Assembly: GCA_905612295.1 (NCBI GenBank) | Contig: CAJQRN010000007.1 | Location: forward strand, 33,205 to 97,204 | Length of the DNA stretch: 64,000 nucleotides | Origin: an uncultured Candidatus Nitrosopumilus sp. | GTDB lineage: Archaea; Thermoproteota; Nitrososphaeria; Nitrososphaerales; Nitrosopumilaceae | Direction of reading: 5' to 3' | Shown: piece after piece, positions 42,651-52,266 of the stretch | Position numbering within the stretch: the first letter of the stretch is position 1 | Layout of the letters: the number at the start of each line of letters is the position of its first letter | Translations under genes and position numbers: made by a program | The notes under the pieces: model-generated | Told to the model about the DNA's origin: nothing | Databases searched by the model: none | Seen by the model: the letters and a program-made list of their open reading frames with translations, nothing else

Positions 42651-44156
42651 ATGGTAGCTAAATCAATAAAGAAAAAGAGTGTTAAACCAATAAAAAAACA
42701 GCCAAATCCATCAGTTATTTTAAAGAAAGTAGCATCAGTTTCAGATTCCAATAAAGCATTACAAAAAGAAATTAAAGTCATGTCAAAGATTTTTGGGGAA
42801 AATCAAAAAGTCCTAGTATCAATGAAGGGAATGATAGATACACTAACATCAACATTAGAGCATATTCAAAAACAGTCAAAACAAATCAATAGTATAGAAG
42901 AGGACACACAGAAATTGTATGCAGGGTTAAACCAAGTCAGAACACAATCAAACTTAATCGATAAAATTAACAATCAAACTGAAAAACTTGAAAATGAATT
43001 AAAACAAATTGCAGAGGTACAAAAAACATCAAAACCTCTAGAAATATCTCAAAAAGTGGAAGAGAGTATGAATTCCATTACAAATAATTCTCAGATGATC
43101 ATAAAAATTGCTCAAAGAATTGATGAGGTAAGGGATGATCTAAGAGAAGTATCTGGAAAAGCTAATTCATTTTTAGAAATTAGTTCTGAGATGAATAAAT
43201 TAAAAGAAAGTATTGAAGAGATTTCTGGAAAAACAGAAAATTTCAACACAGGGACACAAGTAGTTGAGAGTTTGAAACAAGAATTTGAAAAAATAATTGA
43301 GGGTATTGCTGCAACATCAAGTCTTAATGCAGAATTAGAAGCAATCAAGATTACAATAGATACAGTATCAGCAAAAGCATCAAAAATTGACTCGTTAGGA
43401 GGAGTAATTGAGGGTCTAAAACAAGAATTTGAGACAGTATCAGCAAGTACAAAATCCAGTGACAGTATTAGTCTAGAATCAATTAAAGAATTAGGAGGTA
43501 AAATAGATAAAATTGAGACAGAAATTGGATCATTATCACAAAGAGCAGACTCCACAGCATTTGTAGGAGAAAATCTAAAATTGGTTCAAGAGGATTTTTC
43601 AAATTTCAAATCCAACGTATACGGTAAAACAGACAACATTGAGCAAAAAATTGTTTCAGTATCAGATACTCTAAAAAGACAAGATGAATCTACTGCAGAA
43701 TTTCACAAAAAATCTGAAAAACTATTTCAAGAAATACAATCAGTTAGAAATGTTACAAACAAAGCTTCTAGTGATTCATCAAAAGAAATGATGGCATTGC
43801 TAAAACTATCAGAATATCAATCAAACATCAGAATGAATACAGAATCAAAATATGGAGAAGTAAAGGATCTTGAAAAAATGGCAACTATGACATCAGAAAT
43901 TGTGAACCTGTTTGATAAAATATCAATTGAATCAGGTGAAAAAATACCTCTACCGCATGAAGTTAGACAATGGGCAGTAAGTAAAATTTTAGATTGTGCA
44001 GACAAATGGGAAATTAGATTTAGTGATGTATACTCAATTTTAACAAACGCTATCGGAAGAGACATGTTAAAAGAATCAGTTAGAATTCAACAAGTAAGAG
44101 ACATTTATGGAATTAGAGCAGTAGATGAAATTAGAAATGATCTAAATATTTCCTAA
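42651..44156 (+). CDS. Long coiled-coil protein with conserved C-terminal domain
   Basis: A 501-residue protein. Residues 1-25 are very basic (KSIKKKSVKPIKKQP), 30-385 are coiled coil with repeated K-x-E-x3-I-x6-S segments, and the last 110 residues form a compact domain (KDLEKMATMTSEIVNLFDKIS; RQWAVSKILDCADKWEIRFSDVYSILTNAIGRDMLKESVRI). No membrane span. Architecture suggests a structural or DNA-organising protein; family unknown. Overlaps the convergent glycosyltransferase gene by 4 nt. Confidence 0.6.
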   Translation: MVAKSIKKKSVKPIKKQPNPSVILKKVASVSDSNKALQKEIKVMSKIFGENQKVLVSMKGMIDTLTSTLEHIQKQSKQINSIEEDTQKLYAGLNQVRTQSNLIDKINNQTEKLENELKQIAEVQKTSKPLEISQKVEESMNSITNNSQMIIKIAQRIDEVRDDLREVSGKANSFLEISSEMNKLKESIEEISGKTENFNTGTQVVESLKQEFEKIIEGIAATSSLNAELEAIKITIDTVSAKASKIDSLGGVIEGLKQEFETVSASTKSSDSISLESIKELGGKIDKIETEIGSLSQRADSTAFVGENLKLVQEDFSNFKSNVYGKTDNIEQKIVSVSDTLKRQDESTAEFHKKSEKLFQEIQSVRNVTNKASSDSSKEMMALLKLSEYQSNIRMNTESKYGEVKDLEKMATMTSEIVNLFDKISIESGEKIPLPHEVRQWAVSKILDCADKWEIRFSDVYSILTNAIGRDMLKESVRIQQVRDIYGIRAVDEIRNDLNIS

Positions 44157-46219
44157 GCCCCAATTGCGTTAGATTCTTTAAGTTGTGTTCTCTTTCGTTT
44201 TAGTGCAGTAAAGATTCCAATAATTACAGCAATCCAGACTACACTAGAAAATACATTTGCAATGCTCACATACATGTACGGAGTTGCATCCATAATGTTA
44301 GTTCGTAAAACATCAGCTCTATTGTTAATATCCAACATTCCCGTATGATATGCAGCGTTATCTTGTGGTATCATAGATATATTTTCAACACTTTGAAGCA
44401 TGGAAGTTACATCGTTATGAATTCTAATGAAATTAGTGGATTCAGTTGGAAACACCCAAACTGGATTTTTAGAAATAATGTTATTATCAGCATCAATAGT
44501 TTCAGGTAATTTTTCTATCAAAGGTTTCAAATCTAGTTGGATTGCAATTAGATGTGTACGAAGGGCATCTGGATCAGATGAGCCTATTACACCATCAAAA
44601 TGCCCTCTCACCCTATCCAAAGGATAGATATCAGAATTATATCCATTTATGGCCATAACCCCTCCGAAAACAATTAAAGCTAAAACTCCGACCATAGATA
44701 ATTTGTAAACAGTATTTGCCATTTTTTCTTTCTTCGTCATTTTACGTTGTTTGCTTGATTTATTTCTTTTAAATTGAGTATGAGATAGACCCATGTAAGC
44801 AATATAGAAAAATCCAATGGTTTGAATTGCAATAATAGGTACAAAGACAGGATTATTAGAAAAAATTGAAATGAAAATTGCAAGTGTTCCATAAACGCCA
44901 AAAAAGATTTCTAAAAGAGTAGTTTGTGTAAAAGGTAAATTGTATGCCTTACCTTTCCAATCATCCTCTTTGTTGACTATACCATATTTGGGAGTTCTAA
45001 GAAATTCATTTTTCCTGCCAAATAGTGCATCAAATACTGCAACAGTGTTATTTACAGACATTCCAGCATTGTAAACTAATAATGCAGGCAACAATTTAGC
45101 TTTAGACTTCCACGATTTACCATACATATTTCGTATAATCAGAATGTAAGCACCAGGTCCCATTGCAAGATATGTTACAAATGAAATGGCAGGTAGAAAA
45201 CTAACAACATAAAGATTGACCTGACCTGCCAAAAGAATCGGCATAGCTAAAAATTGTATCAAAATTAATGGATAAACAATATGACGTGTCAGTTGAATGA
45301 AAGCTTGAATCTTTGCTTCAATAGACATTTTACGTTGTACAGTAATATCTAAAAGTAATTTTGTTGCACATTGGATAGATCCTTTTGCCCAACGGAATTG
45401 TTGTCTTTTTGCAGCATTCATTTGAGCAGGAAGTTCTGCATCAACTACAATATCAGGTAAAAAGACACATTTCCATCCCTTAAGTTGTGCTCTATAACTT
45501 AGATCAAGATCCTCAACCAGAGTTGCAGTATGCCAACCTCCAGCATCTTCAATACAATCACGTTTCCAAATTCCAGCAGTACCATTAAAATTCATAAACA
45601 AATGAGAATCACTTTTTGCCTTTTGTTCAATAAGCATGTGAAAATCAATACTAAGTGCTTGTACTTGTGTAATAGTAGAATAATTTTCATTCACATGACC
45701 CCAACGACATTGAATCAAACCAATGCTAGGTTTTGAAAAATGTGGAATTGCCCGTTTAAGAAACCAAGTGGGAGGAATAAAATCAGCATCAAATATTGCT
45801 ACAAATTCAGAATCAGTTATTTGCATTGCATGTTTTAGAGCACCAGCTTTGTAGCCTTTTCTTGTTCCACGTCGTATATGTTCAATTTGAAATCCTTGAG
45901 TTTTATAATATTGGACAGTTTTTTCTAGCAAATCAACAGTGTCGTCATCAGAGTCATCTAAAACCATAATATTCATTTGATCTTTAGGGTAATCCAAATT
46001 GCAAACAGCATCAACAAGTCGTTTTGCAACATATTTTTCATTGTATATCGGAAGTTGTATTGTAACTGAAGGAGTCCCTAAATCAATAGTGGGTAAAACA
46101 TGATTTCTTTTGTTAGCAAGAAATACAAGATAATAGAAATTGCAAGTGTATGCAGTAATCAACATTGCACAAATAATGAACAAATCAAAGACTAATTGTG
46201 TAAAAGGATTTCCAGCCAT
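44153..46219 (-). CDS. Cellulose-synthase-like family 2 glycosyltransferase
   Basis: About 688 residues, start at the ATG 46219 (a GTG four codons upstream is possible). N-terminal helix, then the GT2 domain: VTIQLPIYNEKYVAKRLV, MVLDDSDDD, FDADFIPP (DxD), VEDLDLSYR and QQFRWAKGS (QxxRW), followed by four or more helices and a C-terminal extracytoplasmic loop. It should polymerise and extrude a beta-linked polysaccharide or mannan-like chain, perhaps the cell coat or exopolymer. Confidence 0.88.
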   Translation of the reverse strand: MAGNPFTQLVFDLFIICAMLITAYTCNFYYLVFLANKRNHVLPTIDLGTPSVTIQLPIYNEKYVAKRLVDAVCNLDYPKDQMNIMVLDDSDDDTVDLLEKTVQYYKTQGFQIEHIRRGTRKGYKAGALKHAMQITDSEFVAIFDADFIPPTWFLKRAIPHFSKPSIGLIQCRWGHVNENYSTITQVQALSIDFHMLIEQKAKSDSHLFMNFNGTAGIWKRDCIEDAGGWHTATLVEDLDLSYRAQLKGWKCVFLPDIVVDAELPAQMNAAKRQQFRWAKGSIQCATKLLLDITVQRKMSIEAKIQAFIQLTRHIVYPLILIQFLAMPILLAGQVNLYVVSFLPAISFVTYLAMGPGAYILIIRNMYGKSWKSKAKLLPALLVYNAGMSVNNTVAVFDALFGRKNEFLRTPKYGIVNKEDDWKGKAYNLPFTQTTLLEIFFGVYGTLAIFISIFSNNPVFVPIIAIQTIGFFYIAYMGLSHTQFKRNKSSKQRKMTKKEKMANTVYKLSMVGVLALIVFGGVMAINGYNSDIYPLDRVRGHFDGVIGSSDPDALRTHLIAIQLDLKPLIEKLPETIDADNNIISKNPVWVFPTESTNFIRIHNDVTSMLQSVENISMIPQDNAAYHTGMLDINNRADVLRTNIMDATPYMYVSIANVFSSVVWIAVIIGIFTALKRKRTQLKESNAIGA

Positions 46220-46270
46220 CTTTAGCTGCACAAAAGCAATAGTCGATATTTATAGTTGCAAGAAATGCAA

Positions 46271-47218
46271 TTATTTTGCTTCGTAGATTTTAATTGCTTG
46301 TGGAGGACAAACATTCTCACATGCAAGGCAGAAAATACAATCAGGTTCTTTTGACATTAACGGTTTTTGTTCAGAAGCAGGGTTTCCAGGAGTATCAAAC
46401 CACTCATAGACTCCAACAGGACAAGCCTCAAGACATCCACCATCAGCTATACAAATATCATAATCTACTGAAACAAATTCCCCCCAAACACCCATGATGC
46501 CATTACTAGTACCTTTACGACCCCAAGTTTTGATAGTGTGTTCAGGAGCTTCGTATACAGCAGAAGGTTTAATTTTTGATTTATAATCAACATCGATTGG
46601 TCCAGGTTTTGCTCCATCTGGAATTTCAATTGAACCATCATCTTCTTCTTCCTCATCATCAGTAGCTTCAACAGGTTTTGGTTTAGCACCAAGAACAATT
46701 TTAGCCAAAGGTGTTAATTCTTCAAGTCTTTGAATAGCAGCAAGTTCAGGAATCTTTTCAGATTTTGCAAGATGTGAAATCATCTTATCTGCCAAAATAG
46801 TATTACGTAAAATAGTATCAATCACCATTTTTGCAAAATGGTCTGCTTTCTTTCTATAGTCTTTAACCCAATTAGGATCACCAAATTTCTCAATTGGAAA
46901 TACTTGATAAATAATATCAACAACTTCACCAGTTACAATTTCTACAGTTACCGATAAATTAACTTCCTCGTATCCTTTGGCATCAGGATCAGCCATGCTT
47001 TGTTCTTTCCAACGGTATGTAGCGTAAATTCTATCAGCATACATGTCCATTTCAAATGCTTTTTTCAAACCATCATGAATTGATTTTAGTTCTACTGGAT
47101 CTTCAAGTGTGATAGGTAATCGGTATAGTCCAAGTTTAAAACCATGTAATGGATAGACACCACGTTTTACATTTGGGGCCTCCATTGACCATACTCGATC
47201 TTTTAAAAGTAATGACAT
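46271..47218 (-). CDS. Ferredoxin with large N-terminal domain
   Basis: A 315-residue protein. The last 75 residues form a dicluster ferredoxin: CIADGGCLEACPVGVYEW and DCIFCLACENVCPPQAI, close to the Sulfolobus zinc-ferredoxin type. The first 230 residues are an extra domain (VKRGVYPLHGFKLGLYRLP; RIYATYRWKEQSMADPD) with an acidic linker. No family known to me for that domain. Upstream of a small gene and a sulfurtransferase on the same strand. Confidence 0.72.
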   Translation of the reverse strand: MSLLLKDRVWSMEAPNVKRGVYPLHGFKLGLYRLPITLEDPVELKSIHDGLKKAFEMDMYADRIYATYRWKEQSMADPDAKGYEEVNLSVTVEIVTGEVVDIIYQVFPIEKFGDPNWVKDYRKKADHFAKMVIDTILRNTILADKMISHLAKSEKIPELAAIQRLEELTPLAKIVLGAKPKPVEATDDEEEEDDGSIEIPDGAKPGPIDVDYKSKIKPSAVYEAPEHTIKTWGRKGTSNGIMGVWGEFVSVDYDICIADGGCLEACPVGVYEWFDTPGNPASEQKPLMSKEPDCIFCLACENVCPPQAIKIYEAK

Positions 47219-47254
47219 GTATTTTTTGTAATTAGAATTTAGTTAAAAAGGTTA

Positions 47255-47566
47255 TCAGTCTTCATCTTGAGGACAAGTCAGTTCTCGTAGTTCAATGTAT
47301 TTCTTATCCATAGCATTTGCATGAATTAAAACTGCAGGTAAATCATAGATGTCTTTAGAAAAATACCAACGAATCGGGACCCAATGTCCAATTCCATCCA
47401 TGTCATGAATCATACCTTTATCAGATTTAACCTGTAATTTTTCATCAACAGATGTTTCCCTAATTTCAAGTCCACGCTTAGTTTTATCCTCAAGTATTAG
47501 ATCAGTACCAGCATCTTTGATAAAATAGAAAGAGCCTTTCTCAAGAATTGGAAGGTCTAAAAGCAA
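47255..47566 (-). CDS. Hypothetical protein beside sulfurtransferase
   Basis: A 103-residue soluble protein, beta-rich: LLDLPILEKGSFYFIKDAGTDLILEDKTK then GIGHWVPIRWYFSKDIYDLPAVLIHANAMDKKYIELREL. Starts 1 nt after the sulfurtransferase stop, so co-translated. No recognised family. Confidence 0.55.
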   Translation of the reverse strand: MLLDLPILEKGSFYFIKDAGTDLILEDKTKRGLEIRETSVDEKLQVKSDKGMIHDMDGIGHWVPIRWYFSKDIYDLPAVLIHANAMDKKYIELRELTCPQDED

Positions 47567-47567
47567 T

Positions 47568-48413
47568 TTATTTTTCCACAGGGTTTCCGATCATGTTACC
47601 CCATTCAGTCCAGGAACCATCATAGTTTCTAACCTTTGGATATCCAAGTAGGTATTTCAAAACAAACCAACTGTGTGATGAACGCTCACCAATTCTACAA
47701 TAGCAAATTACGTCCTTATCGGGAGTTACACCTTTTGGTACATAATTTTGTTTTAATTCTTCAACTCCCTTGAATGTACCATCAGCATCATTAATTGCAG
47801 TTGCCCACGGGATATTATTTGCATCAGGAATATGTCCACCTCTTTGTGCATGTTCCATTGGGTATTCAGGAGGAGCTGTAATTTTGCCAGAAAATTCTGC
47901 AGGAGATCTTACATCAACCATAACAGTGTCCTCTTTTCCAATTCCTCTACTTACATCAGATAGATATGCACGTAAGCCCTCATCAGGTGGTTGTGCAATA
48001 TACTGTGTTGATGAAATTTGTGGTTCATCAATTGTGTAATCACGATTTTCTAATTCCCATTTTTTTCTTCCACCATCCATAATTTTTAAATTTTCATGAC
48101 CATAAATTTTAAAAACCCAGAAAACAAAAGCTGCAAACCAATTATTAAAATCACCATAAAGAATAACTTCAGTATCAGCAGTAATTCCATTTTTAGACAT
48201 TAGTGCTTCAAATTCTTTTTTACTAATTATATCTCGAGTTACAGGATCATTGATATCACGTTTCCACCAAATCAAACTTGCACCATTGATGTGACCTTTT
48301 TGATATCCATTAACAGGATCATAATCAACTTCAACTAACTTTCTATTTGCATTAGGAGGGTTTTGAGATAACCATTCAGTATCGACTAAAACTTCAGGAT
48401 GGGCGTAACTCAT
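47568..48413 (-). CDS. Thiosulfate/3-mercaptopyruvate sulfurtransferase
   Basis: About 281 residues; two tandem rhodanese domains, the second carrying the active Cys in VICYCRIGERSSHSWFVLKYLLG (C-R-I-G-E-R loop). The first domain lacks the Cys, as usual. I choose the ATG at 48413 (SYAHPEVLVDTEWLSQ); an ATG six codons upstream is possible. Transfers sulfane sulfur to cyanide or other acceptors. Confidence 0.92.
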   Translation of the reverse strand: MSYAHPEVLVDTEWLSQNPPNANRKLVEVDYDPVNGYQKGHINGASLIWWKRDINDPVTRDIISKKEFEALMSKNGITADTEVILYGDFNNWFAAFVFWVFKIYGHENLKIMDGGRKKWELENRDYTIDEPQISSTQYIAQPPDEGLRAYLSDVSRGIGKEDTVMVDVRSPAEFSGKITAPPEYPMEHAQRGGHIPDANNIPWATAINDADGTFKGVEELKQNYVPKGVTPDKDVICYCRIGERSSHSWFVLKYLLGYPKVRNYDGSWTEWGNMIGNPVEK

Positions 48414-48503
48414 GATATAATGACTATCCATTCATACTTATTTCTTTTTACAAACGAGCCTAAAAATATCATTTTTATGTAAACATAATTCAATGAAGCA
48501 TAC

Positions 48504-49319
48504 TTGAAACTAGAAAATGTAGCCATCGTAAGTAAAGTTGGAAATAAAGATTCAGAAAGTGCAGCAAGAGATGTTGCAAAAAAATTACTGGCAACAAAAG
48601 CAACAGTATACACAATTTCACCAGTTAATGTAGAAGGTGCAAAACAAATGGAAACACTTGAAGAAATAAAAAATGTACAATTAGATTTAGTAATTACATT
48701 AGGAGGAGATGGAACAACACTTAGAGTTTTCCGAAATTTAGAAAATGAAACACCAATTTTAACAATTAATGTTGGAGGCAACAGAGGTATTTTAGCAGAA
48801 ATTACAATTGAAGAAATTGATGAAGCAATAAAAGATATTTTAGAAAATAAGTTTTTTCTAGATAAAAGAACGAGAGTGACAGCATCATGTGGAGGAAAAG
48901 AATTCCCGCCAGCATTAAATGAAATTTACATCAGTAGGGCAAACTTAACTAAAACTGCAGAAATTGAAATTAAATTTCAAAATGATACAGTAAAACAAAA
49001 AATGGATGGAGTAATTATTGCAACACCAAGTGGATCAACAGGTCATTCATTTTCATTAGGAGGTCCAATATTACACGAAAGTTTAGATGTTTTAATTATC
49101 ACACCAGTTGCACCAGTTTACAGATTACCGTCATTAGTGGTTCCAGATGAAAAAATTGAAGTTATTTCTTCTCAAGATTGTAACATAGCAATAGATGCAC
49201 AAGTTGTAAAATCTGTAGGGTATGAAGAATCAATAATTATTAAAAAATACAAAAGTCCAGCAGTCTTCATTAGATTGAAAAAAAGAGGATTAAGACAAAT
49301 GAGTAAACTTGGATTTTAG
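48504..49319 (+). CDS. nadK: NAD kinase
   Basis: A 271-residue ATP/polyphosphate NAD kinase: LVITLGGDGTTLRVFRNL (GGDG at 67-70), NVGGNRGILAEI and TPSGSTGHSFSLGGPI. It starts at TTG 48504 and makes NADP. No ATG is available. Its end overlaps the Nob1 gene start by 11 nt. Confidence 0.94.
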   Translation: MKLENVAIVSKVGNKDSESAARDVAKKLLATKATVYTISPVNVEGAKQMETLEEIKNVQLDLVITLGGDGTTLRVFRNLENETPILTINVGGNRGILAEITIEEIDEAIKDILENKFFLDKRTRVTASCGGKEFPPALNEIYISRANLTKTAEIEIKFQNDTVKQKMDGVIIATPSGSTGHSFSLGGPILHESLDVLIITPVAPVYRLPSLVVPDEKIEVISSQDCNIAIDAQVVKSVGYEESIIIKKYKSPAVFIRLKKRGLRQMSKLGF

Positions 49320-49788
49320 GATTTTAGATGCTAGTGCATTTTATGCAGGAGTACCATTTAGATCATCTGAAGAATGCTACACAACACCTCTAGTTTATGA
49401 GGAAATACAGCATATTAAGAAAAATCATGATGCACTTGGAACATTACTTGAAACAAACAGGCTGAAAATTAGAGAGCCAGATGAGCAATATACACAAAAT
49501 GCAATTAAATCAGCAAAAGAAACAGGAGATTTTCCACAATTATCAAAACAAGATATTTCAATCATTGCGTTAGGGATGGAAACAAAAGGTCAAATTATTA
49601 CAGATGATTTTGCAATTTCCAATGTTGCCAAAAACATAGGGTTAGTTATTGTACCAATCATGACAAAAGGAATTAAAGATGTAGGGAAATGGATTCACTA
49701 CTGTCCAGGATGTAAAGCAAGTTATCAAAGTGGAAAAGAATGTGCTATTTGTGGGACTGCATTAAAAAGAAAATTAATCAAAAAATAA
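49309..49788 (+). CDS. nob1: rRNA maturation endonuclease Nob1
   Basis: A 159-residue PIN domain plus zinc ribbon. PIN acids: Asp7 (ILDASAFY), Asp82 (LSKQDISIIALG) and Asp99/100 (IITDDFAIS). Zinc ligands Cys132, Cys135, Cys145, Cys148 (YCPGC, ECAICG). Nob1 cuts the 3' end of 16S rRNA. TTG start overlapping nadK by 11 nt. Confidence 0.92.
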   Translation: MDFRILDASAFYAGVPFRSSEECYTTPLVYEEIQHIKKNHDALGTLLETNRLKIREPDEQYTQNAIKSAKETGDFPQLSKQDISIIALGMETKGQIITDDFAISNVAKNIGLVIVPIMTKGIKDVGKWIHYCPGCKASYQSGKECAICGTALKRKLIKK

Positions 49789-49799
49789 TTATAAAAAAA

Positions 49800-50618
49800 T
49801 TATTGCTGTGAAATATAAAATACAATACTAACATTAGTTGTGATCTCTTCATCACCAGACATAATTGGTGCAGATTTCATAGATGATTCTGCAAATCCAT
49901 CAAAGGATGCGCGCATTGGACTATCATAGTAAGGTACCGCATTATCATGTATAATTACAGATTTAACTCCAACAATTTTTTGTTTTAATGGTACAAGGGC
50001 TTTTTCTGCTTTTTGAGTTGCATCATTTATTGCATCTGCAATTAAATCATCACTAATTTTTTGTAATTTTTGATCAGATAATTGAAATGAAACATTGTCA
50101 ATACGATTTGCTCCAGAAGAAACTGCAACATCAATAATATCTCCAGCAGAATCAATTTTTTCAGTTTGGATTGATAAAATGTTTGAAACACGGTATCCAT
50201 TTAGAATTTGTTCCCAATTTCCATTAGAATCTTTTACGCTATCATATAATGGATAAATTGAGAAATTTGATGTTTGTATATCATCTTTAGAAATTCCAGA
50301 ATTTACTAATGAGGATATTACAGAATTTAATGAATTAGAATTTTGAGATAGAGATTCATTAGCAGTTTTGGCTTCAGATTCAACTCCAAGCACGATAATC
50401 AAAGTATCAGGATTTGAGGAAGTAGTAGCACTGCCGCTAACAGATATTGTATTTTGAGATGGATCATATTTCTTTAACCATTCATAAATTAATTCTTCAG
50501 AAATTTCATCTTCAATAATTTGGGATTCAACTTGATTTTCACTTTGAGTTAAAGTTACAGCAAAAGCCAAAACAAACACAACACCAACAATAACTGCAAT
50601 ATTTACACGATTATCCAT
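49800..50618 (-). CDS. SIMPL-domain (DUF541) exported protein
   Basis: A 272-residue protein with an N-terminal membrane anchor/signal (residues 7-25) and a SIMPL domain: NTISVSGSATTSSNPDTLIIVLGVESEAKTANESLSQN and QTSNFSIYPLYDS, later YRVSNILSIQTEKIDSAGDIID. Periplasmic-side oligomeric family of unclear role. Confidence 0.88.
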   Translation of the reverse strand: MDNRVNIAVIVGVVFVLAFAVTLTQSENQVESQIIEDEISEELIYEWLKKYDPSQNTISVSGSATTSSNPDTLIIVLGVESEAKTANESLSQNSNSLNSVISSLVNSGISKDDIQTSNFSIYPLYDSVKDSNGNWEQILNGYRVSNILSIQTEKIDSAGDIIDVAVSSGANRIDNVSFQLSDQKLQKISDDLIADAINDATQKAEKALVPLKQKIVGVKSVIIHDNAVPYYDSPMRASFDGFAESSMKSAPIMSGDEEITTNVSIVFYISQQ

Positions 50619-50668
50619 AAATTTCCTTAAAGTAGATAGTATAAAAATTCATTAAATTGTAGTGATAG

Positions 50669-51358
50669 TTATGTTAGTGTCTTTTGATTACTTTCTTTCT
50701 GAAGTTTATTTTTAGTAGTTAACATATTTTTAATTTTTTTTGCACGAGATTCACCCAACCCTTCAACTTTAGATAATTCAGAAGTTGTTGCAGTAAAAAC
50801 TTTCAATGGAGTGCCAAATTTTTCAAGCATTCTAACTGCAAATTTTTCACCGATTCCAGGTAAACTGCAAAGTGCAGATAGTTGTTGAGTTTCCAAATTA
50901 GATGATTTTTTAATTTTCTTCAAATAAGGTCCTGTAGGACCATCTTTTTTAGAACAGAGTGCAACTAATAATTTAGCAGTGTGAGACGCACTAGGAGTAG
51001 GGATTATAGGAATTTTAAATTCGAGTGTAACTCTAGAGAGAGCCCCATAGAAAACTAGAGGGTTATCAGTAATTTCTTCAATTTCATCGACATTACCTTC
51101 AACCAAAACAATAGGATGTTCAAAATTTTCTTTGAGTCTAGTACATTGATCATAAAGTCGTCCATCAAAAACAGAAGCCATTAAATCTTTGATACTTTTT
51201 CTTTCAACAATAGTTTCAGGTGCAACAATATAATCGCCAATAGGAAGTGTTTTCATTTCAACTCCCATGCCAATAGCTTTGAGCAAATCAGGAATTCCAC
51301 TTTTTCGTTCTCGTTCATCTACAATAATTCGAAGATGGTCTAATTTCACAAATAACAT
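50669..51358 (-). CDS. XPF/Mus81-type flap endonuclease (short archaeal form)
   Basis: A 229-residue structure-specific nuclease: ERCC4 active site VDERERKSG (14-20), GDYIV (Asp42), VERKS (52-55) and Asp58, the full GDxnERKx3D motif. C-terminal tandem helix-hairpin-helix (LCSLPGIGEKFAVRMLEKFG; SKVEGLGESRAKKI). No N-terminal helicase, as in crenarchaeal XPF. Cuts branched DNA in repair/replication, usually with PCNA. Confidence 0.93.
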   Translation of the reverse strand: MLFVKLDHLRIIVDERERKSGIPDLLKAIGMGVEMKTLPIGDYIVAPETIVERKSIKDLMASVFDGRLYDQCTRLKENFEHPIVLVEGNVDEIEEITDNPLVFYGALSRVTLEFKIPIIPTPSASHTAKLLVALCSKKDGPTGPYLKKIKKSSNLETQQLSALCSLPGIGEKFAVRMLEKFGTPLKVFTATTSELSKVEGLGESRAKKIKNMLTTKNKLQKESNQKTLT

Positions 51359-51402
51359 TTGTAATTAATTACTAATATCTTATATGAAAGAATCTAGAGA
51401 AA

Positions 51403-51801
51403 TTATTTTCTAGGATTATCAGGGGTTTTTGTTGCAGGTGATGGAGGTGTAGCGCCACTTTTCATCATTTCAGTGATTTTTGCTTCTTGTTCTTTTAGAG
51501 ATTCCTTTACACGAGTTTCTTGTTTCTCAAGAACAGTTGATCTAGTTTTAGCCAATTCAACTTTTTCCTCTAATTCATCAACTAGTGTTTTTTTATTAGA
51601 TTTAATTAAAACAGTTCCAGCTTGTTTAAAGACAGAATCGTCATCAGCAACTTTCCTTAATTCTTCAAGTGCTTTTTCAGTTTCTGCTTTTTCCATTTCA
51701 AGGTGTTGTCTTTGAGTAACAATAGATTGTAAATTTTGTTGAGATTGTTGTAATTTCATAATTTGTTCTTGAAGCCATGGGGGCATTTGTGGAGAGGACA
51801 T
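51403..51801 (-). CDS. pfdB: Prefoldin beta subunit
   Basis: A 132-residue coiled-coil chaperone subunit: two long helices around a beta hairpin (VFKQAGTVLIKSNKKTLVDELEEK). Starts 24 nt downstream of the Pcc1 gene. Holds unfolded proteins for the thermosome. Confidence 0.92.
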   Translation of the reverse strand: MSSPQMPPWLQEQIMKLQQSQQNLQSIVTQRQHLEMEKAETEKALEELRKVADDDSVFKQAGTVLIKSNKKTLVDELEEKVELAKTRSTVLEKQETRVKESLKEQEAKITEMMKSGATPPSPATKTPDNPRK

Positions 51802-51824
51802 GTATATTTACAAATTTAATCGGA

Positions 51825-52070
51825 TTATATCTTTACCGATTGGATGGAATCATAACTAGCTTGAATGAGTCGAAGAGTAGAATTCAAATTTGCTCTAAGA
51901 TGGGTAATTTGATCAGTTTCAACAGAAATTACTAGTTTTTGATTTAATTTTATTTTGGTTTTAACTGGATTTTCAGGATAAAACTCGTTATCAGCATTTA
52001 CAGAATCATAAATTGCAGTTGTTTTATCTTTAGCATCTACAGTGATTTTTGCACTATAGTTTAATGTCAT
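51825..52070 (-). CDS. pcc1: KEOPS subunit Pcc1
   Basis: An 81-residue protein: SAKITVDAKDKTTAIYDSVNADNEF, KLVISVETDQITHLRANLNSTLRLIQASYDS. Small dimeric subunit of the KEOPS complex that makes t6A in tRNA. Overlaps the L37Ae gene end by 17 nt. Confidence 0.85.
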   Translation of the reverse strand: MTLNYSAKITVDAKDKTTAIYDSVNADNEFYPENPVKTKIKLNQKLVISVETDQITHLRANLNSTLRLIQASYDSIQSVKI

Positions 52071-52266
52071 ATGCAGTTCCAGCTACTTTATAATTACATT
52101 TTTTACAAGACCAGATTCCTACAGCATCTCTGCCAAATGATGAGGAACCACATTCTGGACAATTTCTTTTTTGTTTTAATGTAAAGTGAACTTTTGTGTA
52201 TTGTTTTCTAAGTTTAATTCCATAACGAGCACCTAAACCCTTTAGAGATTTCTTTGCTTTAGCCAT
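52054..52266 (-). CDS. rpl37ae: Ribosomal protein L37Ae (eL43)
   Basis: A 70-residue zinc-ribbon protein: GARYGIKLRKQYTKVHFTLKQ, NCPECGSSSFGRDAVGIWSCKKC, YKVAGTAYDI. Four cysteines bind zinc. Overlaps rrp42 by 8 nt. Confidence 0.95.
   Translation of the reverse strand: MAKAKKSLKGLGARYGIKLRKQYTKVHFTLKQKRNCPECGSSSFGRDAVGIWSCKKCNYKVAGTAYDIKL

Noticed and set aside
43112..43555. 147-codon minus-strand frame inside the coiled-coil gene
   Set aside because: Antisense shadow of a strongly biased coiled-coil coding sequence; composition is Ser/Asn-rich and unlike a real protein.
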